From Mantamonas sphyraenae (taxonomy: Eukaryota > CRuMs > Mantamonadidae), in NCBI GenBank assembly GCA_026936335.1, contig JAPMXV010000054.1, forward strand, positions 248,001 through 312,000: a stretch of DNA of 64,000 bases, read 5' to 3'. The position numbers and the translations under genes were made by a program. Below the pieces are notes generated by a model. It made no database searches and had not been told where the DNA came from. It saw nothing but the letters and a program-made list of their open reading frames with translations. Shown piece after piece: positions 13,492 to 24,800 of this stretch; the stretch's first letter is position 1; the number at the start of each line of letters is the position of its first letter.

Positions 13492-14233
13492 TCACCGCAC
13501 ACACGAATACTGCTCAAACTCAATGGTGCTGAACGAGTCTATGTGTTCGGCGACCACGCCAGTGCTCTTTGTCTTGGGCCCAAAGATCTTGAGCTGGCGG
13601 ATGTGTGTGTCGCGCCCGTTCTGCAGGTTTGCAAGCACCGCAAGCTGCAGAAAGTTTGTTTTGATGTAGGCGTTGTGTGGCGAGATGCCCTGCGACTCGA
13701 GGTGCTCCTCGTCCACAAGCGGGATGGCCACCCAACCCACGGGGTCTACCAGCGTGGCCTGCTGGATCTCACGCAGATCGTGCGTGGTTGTCCCGCTGCG
13801 CACAGAGATCTTGCCCGGGGTATACGACTCGTCCAGCTTGTTGTTCACGAAAATAAATACGCTCTGCACGGATGGGTGCGTGCAAAGAGGCTGTGTGAGC
13901 GAGTGCACGGGGCAGCGGAGCAACGGCGTCTCGCGCGCGCCAAAACGACGGCCTGCGTGGTCGCCGGGGCAGTGCACAACTTACATGCACCTTCATCTTT
14001 TTGGGAAACTGCATGTTGATCAGATGCGGTTGCGAGCCGTCGCTTTGCCAGTACGTCTCCTCGTTGTCGTCCCGCAGCTGCTGCACGCCATACCCAGGCT
14101 TCGCTGTCGACAGCGTCAGCACAGCCTCGTCGCCAATCTCCTTTTGCTCATCGAGATCCGGCAGCTTGGCGTTTCCCTGCAGCTCCGTCGAGGAGGATGA
14201 GGACGACGACGACGAAGACGAAGTTGATGACAT
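13492..14233 (-). CDS. APC10: Anaphase-promoting complex subunit 10 (DOC1)
   Basis: Substrate-receptor subunit of the APC/C ubiquitin ligase, which helps bind D-box substrates. Two exons, 14233-13985 and 13863-13492, with donor GTAAGT and acceptor GTGCAG, give 206 residues. After a poly-Ser N-terminus (residues 3-15) the DOC domain is very well conserved: QLRDDNEETYWQSDGSQPH, DESYTPGKISVRSG, VDPVGWVAIPL, LQLAVLANLQNGRDTH and IRQLKIFGP. The splice restores VHSVFIFVNNK, which aligns without a gap to the human protein. The C-terminus ends in SCVR and does not show the Ile-Arg tail used by some homologues to contact CDC27. Confidence 0.95.
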
Positions 14234-14822
14234 TGGCCTGTCCTTGTCGCCGCCCGCGCCTCCACAACAACGTTCAGGTCAGCAAACCCACACGCACACA
14301 CACACACACCACACCACAAACACACCACAAACACCCGGGGGCGGTACTGCTACACTGTTGAAGTGATGATGTGAATATCAACCCTTGATATGAGATTTCT
14401 GACTGAGAGCCGGCGTGCGTCATTTTCGGCGCCGTCGGCTCGGTGCGTTCAAAACCTATCACCTGATCGACGTGTACACGCTCCCGGGCTGGGTACATGC
14501 TGTGCCCGTCTGCTCTTGCAGACACATAGCATCCACACCGCACCCACAACCTGCCACGGCAGTTCTGTGTCTTGCCCAATGCGGCAAAAACGTGGTCCGC
14601 GCCCCGAATTTTTTTGCATGGAGAACCCTCTCGCCGCTCGTTCACTCGCCACGTGTTGTGCACGGGCTGCCCCAGGTTCCGCGCTCGCGTTGTTTGTGCC
14701 CACGCATGGTCCTCCCTGCGTTTGCTGCACGTCCCATCTCTCACCTCTCGTGCTGACATCGGTACGCTCTGCCAAACGCGCACTCATTTCTCGCTCGGCC
14801 GGAATGCCGCCCACGAATCAGG
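14234..14822. other. Divergent intergenic region, APC10/ELO
   Basis: About 590 bp between two divergent start codons. It holds a CA-rich microsatellite near 14288-14330 and no reading frame that looks coding. It presumably carries the promoters of both genes, but I recognise no defined element. Confidence 0.6.
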
Positions 14823-15734
14823 ATGTCGTTTCGCCTGGACGACCTAATCATCGACGCGCTCAACCGCGTCTCGGTGCCCCTGTTTGGCGCCGATTTGACT
14901 CAATTCGAGTGGCAGCCCGGCGTGACCTTTGCTGCTCGCGACGATATTGTCATCGGGGTTGTGGTGGCGTATCTCGTGATCATCTTTGGCCTGCGCCTGC
15001 TTATTCTGCCCAAGGACTTCAAGTGGAAACCCAAGGCCATCATCTTTGCACACAACATCTTCCTGTCGGTCGTCTCGCTCATCCTGCTACTTGCGCTGGG
15101 CTCCAATGTCTTTCTCAAGTGGCAGGAGCACGGCCTGTGGTGGCTCATCTGCTCTGGCGAGATCTGGCAAGACAAGCGCATGATGCTCTTCTACTACCTC
15201 AACTATCTGGTCAAGTACTACGAGCTCATCGACACCGTCCTGCTTGTGCTTGCTGGCAAGCCCCTCAGCTTCCTCCACGTCTACCATCATCCAGCAACCA
15301 TGGTTCTCACCTACACCCAGATTGTCGGCACCACCACTGTCCAGTGGGTGCCCATCACCCTCAACCTCACTGTCCACGTCATCATGTACGGCTACTACGC
15401 CTTTGCCACCCTCGGCTACCGCTTCTGGTGGAAGCACTACATTACCACCCTGCAGATTGTCCAGTTTGTCCTCGACCTCATCTTCTGCTACTTTTGTACC
15501 TATGTTCACTATTCCCTCTTTATGTACGACGGCGCGTACAACTTTGGCCTCGGCGACTGCCACGGCGACGAAAGCGCTGCCATCTTTGGCTGCGCTCTCC
15601 TTTCTTCCTACCTCTACCTCTTTGTCGAGTTTTTCTTCCAGACCTACATCTGGCCCAAGAAGAGCGACGACAAGAAGGACTCCAAGAAGGAGACCAAGAA
15701 GGAGACCAAGAAGGAGACGAAGAAAACAAAGTAA
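14823..15734 (+). CDS. ELO-family very-long-chain fatty acid elongase (3-ketoacyl-CoA synthase)
   Basis: Condenses malonyl-CoA with acyl-CoA in the ER membrane, the first step of fatty acid elongation. A single exon encodes 303 residues, the family's usual size. The histidine box FLHVYHH lies at residues 150-156 (His152, His155, His156). Conserved ELO segments KYYELIDTVLLVL, HHPATMVLTY and HVIMYGYYAF are present, with about seven hydrophobic segments. The Lys-rich tail consists of a repeated KKET unit and ends KKTK, a dilysine KKxx ER-retrieval signal. HVYHH (Q absent before the box) does not decide between saturated/monounsaturated and polyunsaturated substrates. ATG 14823 is the first in frame that precedes the conserved region. 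Confidence 0.94.
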   Translation: MSFRLDDLIIDALNRVSVPLFGADLTQFEWQPGVTFAARDDIVIGVVVAYLVIIFGLRLLILPKDFKWKPKAIIFAHNIFLSVVSLILLLALGSNVFLKWQEHGLWWLICSGEIWQDKRMMLFYYLNYLVKYYELIDTVLLVLAGKPLSFLHVYHHPATMVLTYTQIVGTTTVQWVPITLNLTVHVIMYGYYAFATLGYRFWWKHYITTLQIVQFVLDLIFCYFCTYVHYSLFMYDGAYNFGLGDCHGDESAAIFGCALLSSYLYLFVEFFFQTYIWPKKSDDKKDSKKETKKETKKETKKTK

Positions 15735-15759
15735 TTTGTGATGCTCAGCTCTGATCCCC

Positions 15760-18406
15760 TCACCCCACACGCTGGCGCTTCTTCCCCCCTGCCCCTCCCT
15801 TCTTCTTGGACAGCTTGCGTTTGAGTTTCGCAGCCATGTCACGAGCGCTCGTCCCCGATGCATCCGCTTCACTCCGGTCGCTGCTTGTGGCAAAGTCCTT
15901 GCCCTCGGCCACCAGCTTCTGCCTGCGCCGCGACCGCTCCTCCTGCAGCGACAGCATGCCTGGTGTTCGCTTGTATCGCGGATCCGTGGGATCGATGGCA
16001 AAGTCGGCGTTGGAGAACAGCTCGTTGAAACGCGCATCCTGCACATCGATGGGCGCCGACCGTTTGCGCGATCTGCTGTCCTCCTCATCTCCCTTGCCCT
16101 TGCCCTTTTTGCCCTTCTTCTTCCCGCGTCCCTTGCCCTCTGCCTCCCGCTGCTCCTCCAGCAGGTCCCTCAGCTTGTAACCCTCTCGGCTAGTCTCGTC
16201 CTCGTCGTTCTCGTCCATCATCAGAAGCTCCAATTCCGCCCGTTCCCTCGCCTCTTGTGCCTCCTCCTCTTCGCTCTTGCGCCCCTTCTTCCCCTTTTTG
16301 CCCTTCTTGCTCTTCTTGTCGTCCCTCTCCCCGCCTTGTTGCAGCCGCTTGTCCCGCGCACGCTTCGCCTCGTCCTCTTTGCGTCGTGCAATCTCTTCTG
16401 CAAAGAATGGATCGTCCATCACGTCGTCCGGGAACATGTCGTCCTCGTCGTCCGAATAGCCAGCCCCGTCCTCGTCCTTCTCCCTCTCCTCTTCCTGTAG
16501 CTTCGCCAGCCGACGCTTCTCTTTGCGAGCCTCCTTCTTCTTGCGCCTGCGTGCTTCAAACACACTTTCCTCGCCGGCATCCGCCTCTGCTTCCGTGCGC
16601 TTCTTGGCTGCCACCAGCTTTTCGGCCTTTTCCCGCAGACCGCCCACAAAGCTGATGTGCATCTCCTCCTCGTCGTCCTCCTGACGCTCCTTCTCCTTGA
16701 TTTCCGAAAGCAGACCCAGCAGCTTGTTGCGCATTTGTTCGCCAGCCCCTTGGCCGCCCTCGCCGTCTCCTCCCTCGCCCTCGCTGTCCGAAGGCGACGC
16801 AAGATACTCTGCAAAGTCCTGTTCGCGCAGCTCATCCTTTGTGAACCGCCTCGACGTCACCTCCAACCGCTTCTCGTCCGTCTTGTCCCAGGTCAGCTCC
16901 ACACGCGAATGGCGCAGAGCACGCGTCTCAAACTCCGGTGGCCTGTAGCTCGCCGGCACAGAGTCTGCCGTCTCCTTTGGCTCCGCGTGTGTGATTTCCA
17001 TCTCCTCTGGAATGAAGCGTAGGTCCAGCACGTTGCCGCTGCGTTGGAACTCCACGCCGTCACACGCGTCGTAGATGGCGCTCGCCGTCGCCACACTGTC
17101 ACACGTCGCCACGGCAAAATAGTATCGCAGCTTGTTCTTTTCGTAATTGCGCAGTTTGTACGAGTCAAACTCGCCCTCGCCGTCCTCCTCCAGCACACTC
17201 ACGTCGATCTGCCTGTCGTCCGTGGCCGTCGTTGCTGGTTCCTCCTCCTCCTCATCATCCTCCTCATCCTCATTGTCACTATCCTCATCGTCATCATCGT
17301 CATCGTTCACGTTGTCCAACTTGGCCGACGTGTCGTCCTGGTCCTTCCACAGGTCGCCCGGTCCTGACTCCCGTTCCTTCTGCATCATCTCCAGCCCGTA
17401 CAGCGAAGGGAAGATCTCCACTGAGCGGATGAGTCCCGTGGGTGGGCAAAAGCTGTTCAGAATGGCCAGGATATCCACGGCGTGCACCTTTTGCCAGTCC
17501 AGGTTTTGCACGGCCAGTCGCGAGGACTCCTCGCCGGTCGGGATGGACTCTTGTTCGAGCTGCAGGTCGTCCTGCTGATCGTCCACCTTGTCCTGTGGCA
17601 GCTCCACCTCTTCATCGCTGCTGTGGTACGACTCGTCCGACGATGAGCTTGCATAGCCCGTGTAGATGACTGGGTCGACCTCCGGCAGTTCGGCTGCGGC
17701 TGCGGAATCCGTCTTTGCCTTGCGGGCAGGCTTACGCTCCCTGTGGGCACGATGCAAGCACAAAACACGCAGCATGTGTCAGTCGTGGGCGCGTGGTCCT
17801 GTGTTCTTCCTTGTATTGCGCCTGTATGTGTCCACCAAGGCCGTGTGACGTGGTCCGTGTGCGCATGTGTCTTTGCTACTCACCCTTCGTCGTCGCTTTC
17901 CACGTCGTAGAACGCTTCCATGGACAGTTCCGTGTCTGCGTTGATCTTGCGTCCGTACTTGTCAAACTTGTCTGTGGGGGAGAGTGCCACATGGTCAGCG
18001 GGTGCAGAGTGGGAAGAGAACCGAGTCGGCGGCGAGCAAACGCTTCGACGAAAGTCCGCCGGCAACCCCAAGGACGCCCTCGCACCGAGGCTGTTTGCAA
18101 CGTACATGCGCGCTTGAACTCGTCGTCCTTGAACATGCCCTCGAACCGTTTGTCAATCTTCACCTTGCTCTGCGACGACGGCAACTTCTGGAAGCGTTCG
18201 TCGTACGTGGAAAAGTTGAATCGAGGGTCCTCCAGCACAGCTCGCGACGTAAACTCGGATTCTCCCTTTCGGGACGACCCGGACGACGACGCGGATCCTG
18301 CCGTGCGCTTCTTCTTCTTCTTGGACGAACCCCTGTCTCCCTTGGGCGTGGTGGACGATTTGGATGTGGCTTTGCCCGAAGCACTGCTTTTGCTCTTTTT
18401 TCCCAT
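15760..18406 (-). CDS. ESF1: ESF1 homologue, nucleolar pre-rRNA processing factor
   Basis: Small-subunit processome factor required for 18S rRNA maturation. Three exons, 18406-18106, 17971-17884 and 17740-15760, give 789 residues. Donors are GTACGT and GTGAGT. Features in order: Lys/Ser-rich start, the DERFQKL and DKRFEGMFKDDEFKR motif, KFDKYGRKIN, an acidic Ser/Asp stretch, the ESF1 core (LDWQKVHAVDILAILNSF, FPSLYGLEMM, LRYYFAVATCDS), long Lys/Glu-rich low-complexity regions, and the C-terminal NUC153 motif DARFNELFSNADFAIDPTDP. The end is basic (KRKLSKKKGG), as expected for a nucleolar protein. Its stop lies 25 bp from that of ELO. Confidence 0.93.
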
Positions 18407-18468
18407 CTCTCTGCTCACGTTGCATGCGTCCGCGCATTCCAAAATCATCTCCCGTCTCCCGTTTCTGT

Positions 18469-19566
18469 TCACACTTCACCGGTCAGAGATGACGTGCTGC
18501 CGCCCTTCGATGACTGCACTTGCACGTTCTGCAGCTCGGCTGATCCTTCCGACCCTTCCTCCTCCTCCAGGATCATCGTCAGCTTCTTCTTGGCGTAACG
18601 AGTGATGTACACCACCACCACAATGACAATGACTCCAGTGGCGACGAGAAGACCAATCCTGCAAGTGGCTGTGAGCCTCCACACACACAAACACACACGC
18701 ACACACACGCACACACGCACACACGCACACACTTACTGCAATCCTGGGTCCGGACCAACATTTCCCGAAGCAATCTCGCCAATGGAACGTGCTGCCGCAC
18801 CAAACCAGACGTACAGGGCCGTGCCGGGCATCATTCCAATCCAACTCGCGCCCACGTAGTGCGGGAAAGGCACCGAGGTCAACGACAGAGCGTAGTTCAA
18901 AGCATTGAACGGCATGACGGGTGCCAACCGCAACAGTCCCACAATCTTCCACCCCTCCTCTTCGGTGGCCTTGTCGATGGCCACAAACTTTGGGTACCGG
19001 CTTGCCCGTTCCTCGACACCCTCGCTGCACAGACACTCCACGCTGGTCTGTAAGTCATTGAAATGGTACAAACATTCATACTCAAGGGCGGGATGGCATT
19101 GGCACTCACCGGAACAGGTAGCGCCCGAGGAGAAAGGCCAGAGAGGCTCCCGCTGTTGAGGCCACCGACACAGTGGCAAACCCGAGCCAAAAATCGAACA
19201 GCAGACCCGCCCCAATAGTCAGAATGGATCCTGGAATGAACAGGACGGTGGCAACTATGTACACGGCGATCTGAGGGGCAGAGCGGAATGTGTCAGCGGA
19301 GAGTTTTTCTGCGGCGGTTCTGCAACGGCTGCACGCACCAACACCAGCGGTCCCTGCCACCACGGAATGCTCTCCAGGTACTCCAGTAAAGCCGTGAACA
19401 ATACCGCAAAGTCAAAGACGATGAACAGAGCGATGATGGCGCCCACGAGCAGCAACGTGATCACGAATTTTGGGAACGCCGGGCTCTTTGGGTGCCAAAA
19501 GGGAATGCGAGGTGTCTCTTCCTCCAGCATGTCCACATCAGTCGGGGAGGATGTCGATTTTGCCAT
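18469..19566 (-). CDS. TVP38/TMEM64-type VTT-domain membrane protein
   Basis: Polytopic membrane protein of the DedA/VTT superfamily, whose eukaryotic members act in Golgi/ER and may be lipid scramblases. Four exons, 19566-19339, 19270-19110, 19042-18737 and 18658-18469, give 294 residues. The VTT core is clear: VLFIPGSILTIGAGLLF, AGASLAFLLGRYLFR, then RYPKFVAID, LLRLAPVMPFNALNYALSLT and GMMPGTALYVWFG. TM segments flank it: residues about 35-57 near the N-terminus and about 233-250 near the C-terminus. The tail is acidic and Ser-rich. The third acceptor is ambiguous by a few bases; I used the AG that joins YLFR to VECLC in frame. Intron 3 is almost entirely a CA/CG microsatellite. Confidence 0.87.
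18680..18734. repeat. (CA/CG)n microsatellite inside an intron
   Basis: Repeated CACACA/CACGCA dinucleotides fill most of the third intron of the VTT-domain gene. On the coding strand this is a TG-rich intron just after the GTAAGT donor. Confidence 0.85.
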
Positions 19567-19651
19567 GCTGGAGCGAAAACGAGCACAGTTGGAATGACTT
19601 GGAGGAGCTGGTGGACTGCTTGCATTTGCCTTCCTGGATGTCACTTGCATC

Positions 19652-21837
19652 TCAACGCCTCGTGGGAATGGTGAGGTTGGGCACACTGGTGGCACGCTTC
19701 ATGCGGCCCAGGTACTCGTTGAGCTTGGCGGCGTTGATGCTGTGCTGCGCCTTCTGTTGCGCATACTTGCTGGCGGTGGTGGCGCTCGTGGAGGTCCTAT
19801 CCGACGTCGTCGACGAGTACGCTCCAATGTTCACCAAGGAAGGTTGCGACGACTGCTTCTTCAACAGCCCCACTCGCTGATCCGCGCTGTTGCGACGCTT
19901 GTCGTCGTCCAGCGTGTACCGACTGTAATCGCGCAGGATGGCATTTGCATCCACACTCACACGCTTGCTGCTCATGGGCTTCTGGGGCGCCTGTACAAAG
20001 CCCGAAGCCGGGGGGCGCGACGTCAAGTCGCCCGAGCCTGAACCGGAGCCAGAACCCGAACCCGAACCCGAACCCGAACCGGAGCCGTGCTGTGCCTGGT
20101 GTTGATAATAATTGTGCGCGTGGTCGTTGTAGTACTTGTGTGTGGTCACGCTGGGCTTGGATGACGATTTGTGGAAGGCCTCAGCCGTCCCAGACTCGAC
20201 GCTGTCTGCATCCTCCCTAGGTGACGCTTGCGACGTTTGCGATGTCCGCCTGCCCTGCATCAGATCCATGCTGGCATCCAGTGCAGCCAGACGCGCCGAG
20301 TAGTATTCGCTGCTGTGCTTGAATCCATCATCTTCGCTGCCGCTCAGGCTGCTGGCGATGGATGTCGACGAAGCCATCGAGTCGTGGCTGCTGTGGCTCG
20401 CCATGCTGCTCTCAATGCTGCTCATGCTCGAGTGTTCCTTTCCTTCCGTCACCACCGAGTCGTCTGCGACTGGGGTGTGTGTGTATGACGACGATGACGA
20501 CGACGACGACGACGCCGACCCCGACGAAGCAGGCGTGCTCGCGAGGTTGGCCTGTTCCTCCACAAGCCGGTTCTCCCGCTGCTTGAGATCCACATGGCGC
20601 CTGTCCAACAGGGCTTCCCGTTCCGCCAACTCCGCCTCCTTGTCAGCCAGGGCGTGTTCGCGCTCGGCCACCTTGGCTTCCCGCGCAACCAGCTCCTCTT
20701 CCTTCTGCCGCATGGCCACCAGCTGCGCATTCAACTTGCGCTCGCGGATGTTAAACGCTACGTACGGATGTCGCATAAGCTCAGAAATGCTTGCACGCTC
20801 GTTCTGGTTGAACTTGAGGCACTTGCAAATCACCTCGTGCAACGCCGACGAGTAATGCGAAGGGATGCGTGAAAAGCGCGCCGCTTTGATCTTGAGAGCC
20901 AAATTGAAGTGCGTTTGCGCCTCAAAGGGAGGCTTGAGCGCAGCCAGCTCGTACAGCAGGCAGCCAAGCGACCAGATGTCGCTCTTTTCGTTGTACGCAC
21001 ACTCATTGATCTGTTCGGGCGACATGTAGAAGGGCGTGCCCACATACGTGTGTGCATACATGGAAGTGTCGTTCAGTACGCGCGACAACCCAAAGTCTCC
21101 CAGCTTCACGTTGCGCTTGCCGTCAAAGAAGATGTTTCCCGGCTTCAGATCGCGGTGAAGGATCTTTCCGTTCTTGCGGTTGTGGCACTCATTGATGGCC
21201 ACCACAATCTGCGAAAACAGCTTCCAAATCGTGTCTTCGTCAATGTACGACCTGTGTGTGGAAGAGATGTGAAGCGTGTGAGTTGCCGCTTGGGTATTTT
21301 AAACGCAGCGTTTGAACGCGCCAAAGTGACCGGTGGAAAAAAGCGCGCGCACCTGCTTCGCTTGCACTTTTTGATGTACGAGGCAAGGTCGCCACCCTCG
21401 CAGTACTCCATGATGATGTAGATCTTTGTGTTTTCGCGGTCGATGATGCGATCGTAGTAGCGCACGATGTTCGAGTGATGAAACTCGCGAAGAATGTTCA
21501 CCTCGGACACAAGCAGCTCCTTCTCCTTCTCGCTCATCTTGCCGTAGTCCATCTCCTTCCACACCATGATCTGTGACGTGGACGCGTGAGTCGACACACA
21601 CGACAGGATACCACACCACCAAGTGACCACGAACATGCGCAAACGTGCGTGTGCAAGCAGAACCTGTGTTTGCGCGGATCGTTGACGACGCGCGCCAAAT
21701 TCGCAACCAGGCCTCTCTGTACCTACCTTGCCGTCTGCCTTCCTTCGGATCTTGCTCACATTGCCAAACGTGCCTTTGCCCACGCTTTCCAGCACGGAGT
21801 AGTTGTCCATTTTGTTATCCGACGATGAAGAGGACAT
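19652..21837 (-). CDS. NEK-type (NIMA-related) serine/threonine kinase
   Basis: Protein kinase of the NIMA-related group, typically acting in mitosis, centrosomes or cilia. Exons are 21837-21727, 21570-21353 and 21251-19652, giving 642 residues. The kinase domain covers residues about 11-285: glycine loop GKGTFGNVSK, VWKEMDY with the catalytic Lys, FHHSNIVRYYDRI and MEYCEGGDLASYI (both typical of NEKs), catalytic HRDLKPGN, DFGLSR, GTPFYMSPE and DIWSLGCLLYELA. A heptad-like coiled coil follows (ELVAREAKVAEREHALADKE). The tail is a long Ser-rich, low-complexity region including a Gly-Ser repeat of 16 residues. Closest in layout to NEK2. Its start lies 39 bp from the SEC16 stop. Confidence 0.93.
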
Positions 21838-21876
21838 CGGAGAAAGTGCGGATTTTTGTTTTGGCTCCCCGAGAGA

Positions 21877-24800
21877 TCACTGCGCGTTCGGGTTGAAAAA
21901 CCCCCCTCCCTGTTGCTGCTGCCCTGGGTTGAACATTTGCTGTTGAGATTGCTGCTGCTGCTGCTGCTGTTGTCCAGGGTTGAACATGCCCCCTGGACTC
22001 GGCTGCGGCGTAAACATCTGCGGTCCACCGACACCGCCAAACTGGCCCATGGGCATTGGCATCTGTGTACTGACCTGCGGCGTGCTCGTGCTCGTGCTCG
22101 TTGTGCTTGTGCTTCCCGTGCTCCCGTTGCTGTCGAAAGAGGACACATACCGCGACGCGGCGCTTCGGTTGCCGTGCGCAAACGCGCTGAACATGTTCTT
22201 CCCTCCCGGGGGACCGCCCGAGGGCATAGGCGGCCCATCAGAGCTGGGCCCACCGCCCATGGGCGCATTGCTGTTCCCTCCCCCTCCAAATGAGGGCATG
22301 GGAGGCGGTGCGTCGCCACTGGGTGGCGCGTCCTCCTTGTCTTCTTCTCCGCGCTTGCGCCACTTGCCTGCTGCCTCGTCAAAGTAAAACAGATTCTTTT
22401 TGCCCACATTTGCCTTTTTGGCTGCTGGCTTGGCCTCCTCTGTCTTCTTTTTGCTGCCGCCGCCAAAGGCAAACCAACCGCCGAACCAGCCTCCTCCCCC
22501 ATCCTCTTGTTCGCCACCGCCGTTCTTGTCGTCCCCGTCCCCGTCTCCCGTGTCATCGTCACCTTCAGAGTTGGTGTCATTGGGCATGTTGGTGTCTGTA
22601 CTGTGTTGCGTGACTTGTTCCCGCTGCTGCACGGGCTGCGGCTGTTGCTGTTGCTGCGGCTGTTGCTGTTGCTGTTGCTGCCCATACTGGTCATAGCCTC
22701 CACCCACCTGCTGTTGGTTGTACATATCATAGCCACCGCGTTGTTCCATGAGCTGTTGCTGCTGCTGTTGCTGTCCGTACGGGTCGTATCCACCCTGCTG
22801 GCCGCCATATCCGGCGTAGCCACCCTGCTGACCCCCGTAGCCACCGTAGCCACCTTGCTGACCCCCGTAGCCACCGTAGCCACCTTGATCACCCATTGGC
22901 TGTTGTTGTTGCTCGTGCTGTTGGCCGTACGGGTCATATCCTCCCTGCTGGGCGCCGTAGTCGTTGAAACCGCCTTGCTGCTGGCCATAGGGGTCGTAAC
23001 CACCTTGTTGGCCCATGGGTCGCTGCTGTGGCTGCTGTCCATACTGTTCATGTCCGTCGTACCCTCCATGCATCTGTTGCACTTGATTGCGATCTGGCTG
23101 TGTGTCTTGCTGCAATTCAAACATGGGCACCTGCTGACCCGCCATCGGCTGTGTTGTCGACTGCATCGGGCTGTGGATGCGGTGTTGCGCGTTCAGGCGG
23201 TACTCGCTGTGGTACTTGGGCATGTTGGACTGGCCACTGGCTGGGCCATGCACCGATGTTTGCGCCTCATCACCGCTTGCCCCAAAGAAACTGGTCACTC
23301 CGCGATCCATGGCACTCAGCACGCCACCCAACAAACCTCCCTTTCCGTTGCCCGACGTTTCTACGCCCAAGTGAGCCTGCAAGCTTGTGTGCAGTTCAAA
23401 CAGACCGACCTTGAACCGTGGATCGTATGCAAACGACCGTTCCGTGGCCTGGATGACCTCGATGGCCGACTCGGTGTATGCAAGGGCCTTGAGTGGGAAA
23501 CCAAGTTCGGCGAGCTGCAAGGCGTACTGAAACTTGAGCACCTGTGCGCCTGGCTGTACGTAGTTGGGGTTGCCCAGACGCGCTGCAAACTCAAGCACCT
23601 CGCTGCGCTGAAGGGCATCCATGGTGAGGAAAGCGGTCGGGTAGAAGATGTGATCGCCACCCACGGCCACAATGAGGGAACCACGGGTGTTGAGCACCCC
23701 CAGATCCTCGCCCGCCAGGATGTAGCACAGATGGGCCGCCTGCACATCGCCCACGTGTTCCCACAGGGCATGACCCATGCGCTTGAAGGCCTCTGTGTCG
23801 TTTTGAGTCCTGTTGGTGAGCATCATGGCCAGATTCTCCTGCCAGCGCTCCAGCAGCGAGGGTCCAGCGTTGTGGTTTTCGTTGCGCGAGTTGAAGTCGG
23901 ACACCGCGTCGTCCATGAGACGCCCACTACGCTGAGCAAACATGCTGTACAGAGAGTGAAGGGGCGAACCGTGTGTGCACGTGGCCTCTGCGTACTCACC
24001 GATGACCCAGGTGAAGGTCTCCATGTTGAGGTGGGAGGCGAGGAGCAACGCATGGTCCCAAAGCTGGTGTTGAACGGCGAGCTGGCATGCCTGCAGGCGT
24101 TCGCCCTGCATCATGTACTGTTGGACACGGTTGAGGGCTGTGACACGCTGTTGGGCGTCGGAGGAGGACAAGAGGTGGTTGGGCGGGTGTTTGTGCACCG
24201 GCAAGTTGAGGTGTGCCTGATCCTGCCCATGAAACCATGCTCCGTGCACACTGTCCATGAGCATGCTCTGAATGCGGTTATCGGGCAGCGAACCGTCCTG
24301 ATTGAAGGGTAACCCATGCTTCTCGACCATGTACTGCAGCACCTGCCAGAGTAGGCGCGTGGAGAATGGAAACATGCGACCTGACGTGAACGGGTTGTCC
24401 GGCATGTCCTCCAGAGATGCGGTCTTTGTCTGAAGGAAGGCCTGTAGCGCGTTGACGGTTTGTGGAGTGTTGCTATCGAGCGGGCCGGGAAAGGCGTTGA
24501 TGTCGTTCAAGGTCGGCCTCATGCGCTCGCCGACACGCTTGTGCAGGGCAGTGACGGCAACGGTGTTGCTGTGAGCAAAGGCGAGAGCAACACGTCCTCC
24601 GAAGCCAAAGTTGAAGACGGGACATGCAGGCCGGCCGTAGTTAGGGTGAGTCTCTCGCAGCGCAGCCGCGACGGGAGCAGACATTTGGGTCTCTTGTGTC
24701 TGCTGGTGCTGCATGTGGGGGTGTGCATGGACCTGGCTGCTGGCCATGTGTTCCTGGAAACGACTGGCACGGGAATTGGAGTGTGTCCTGGTCTGCTGCT

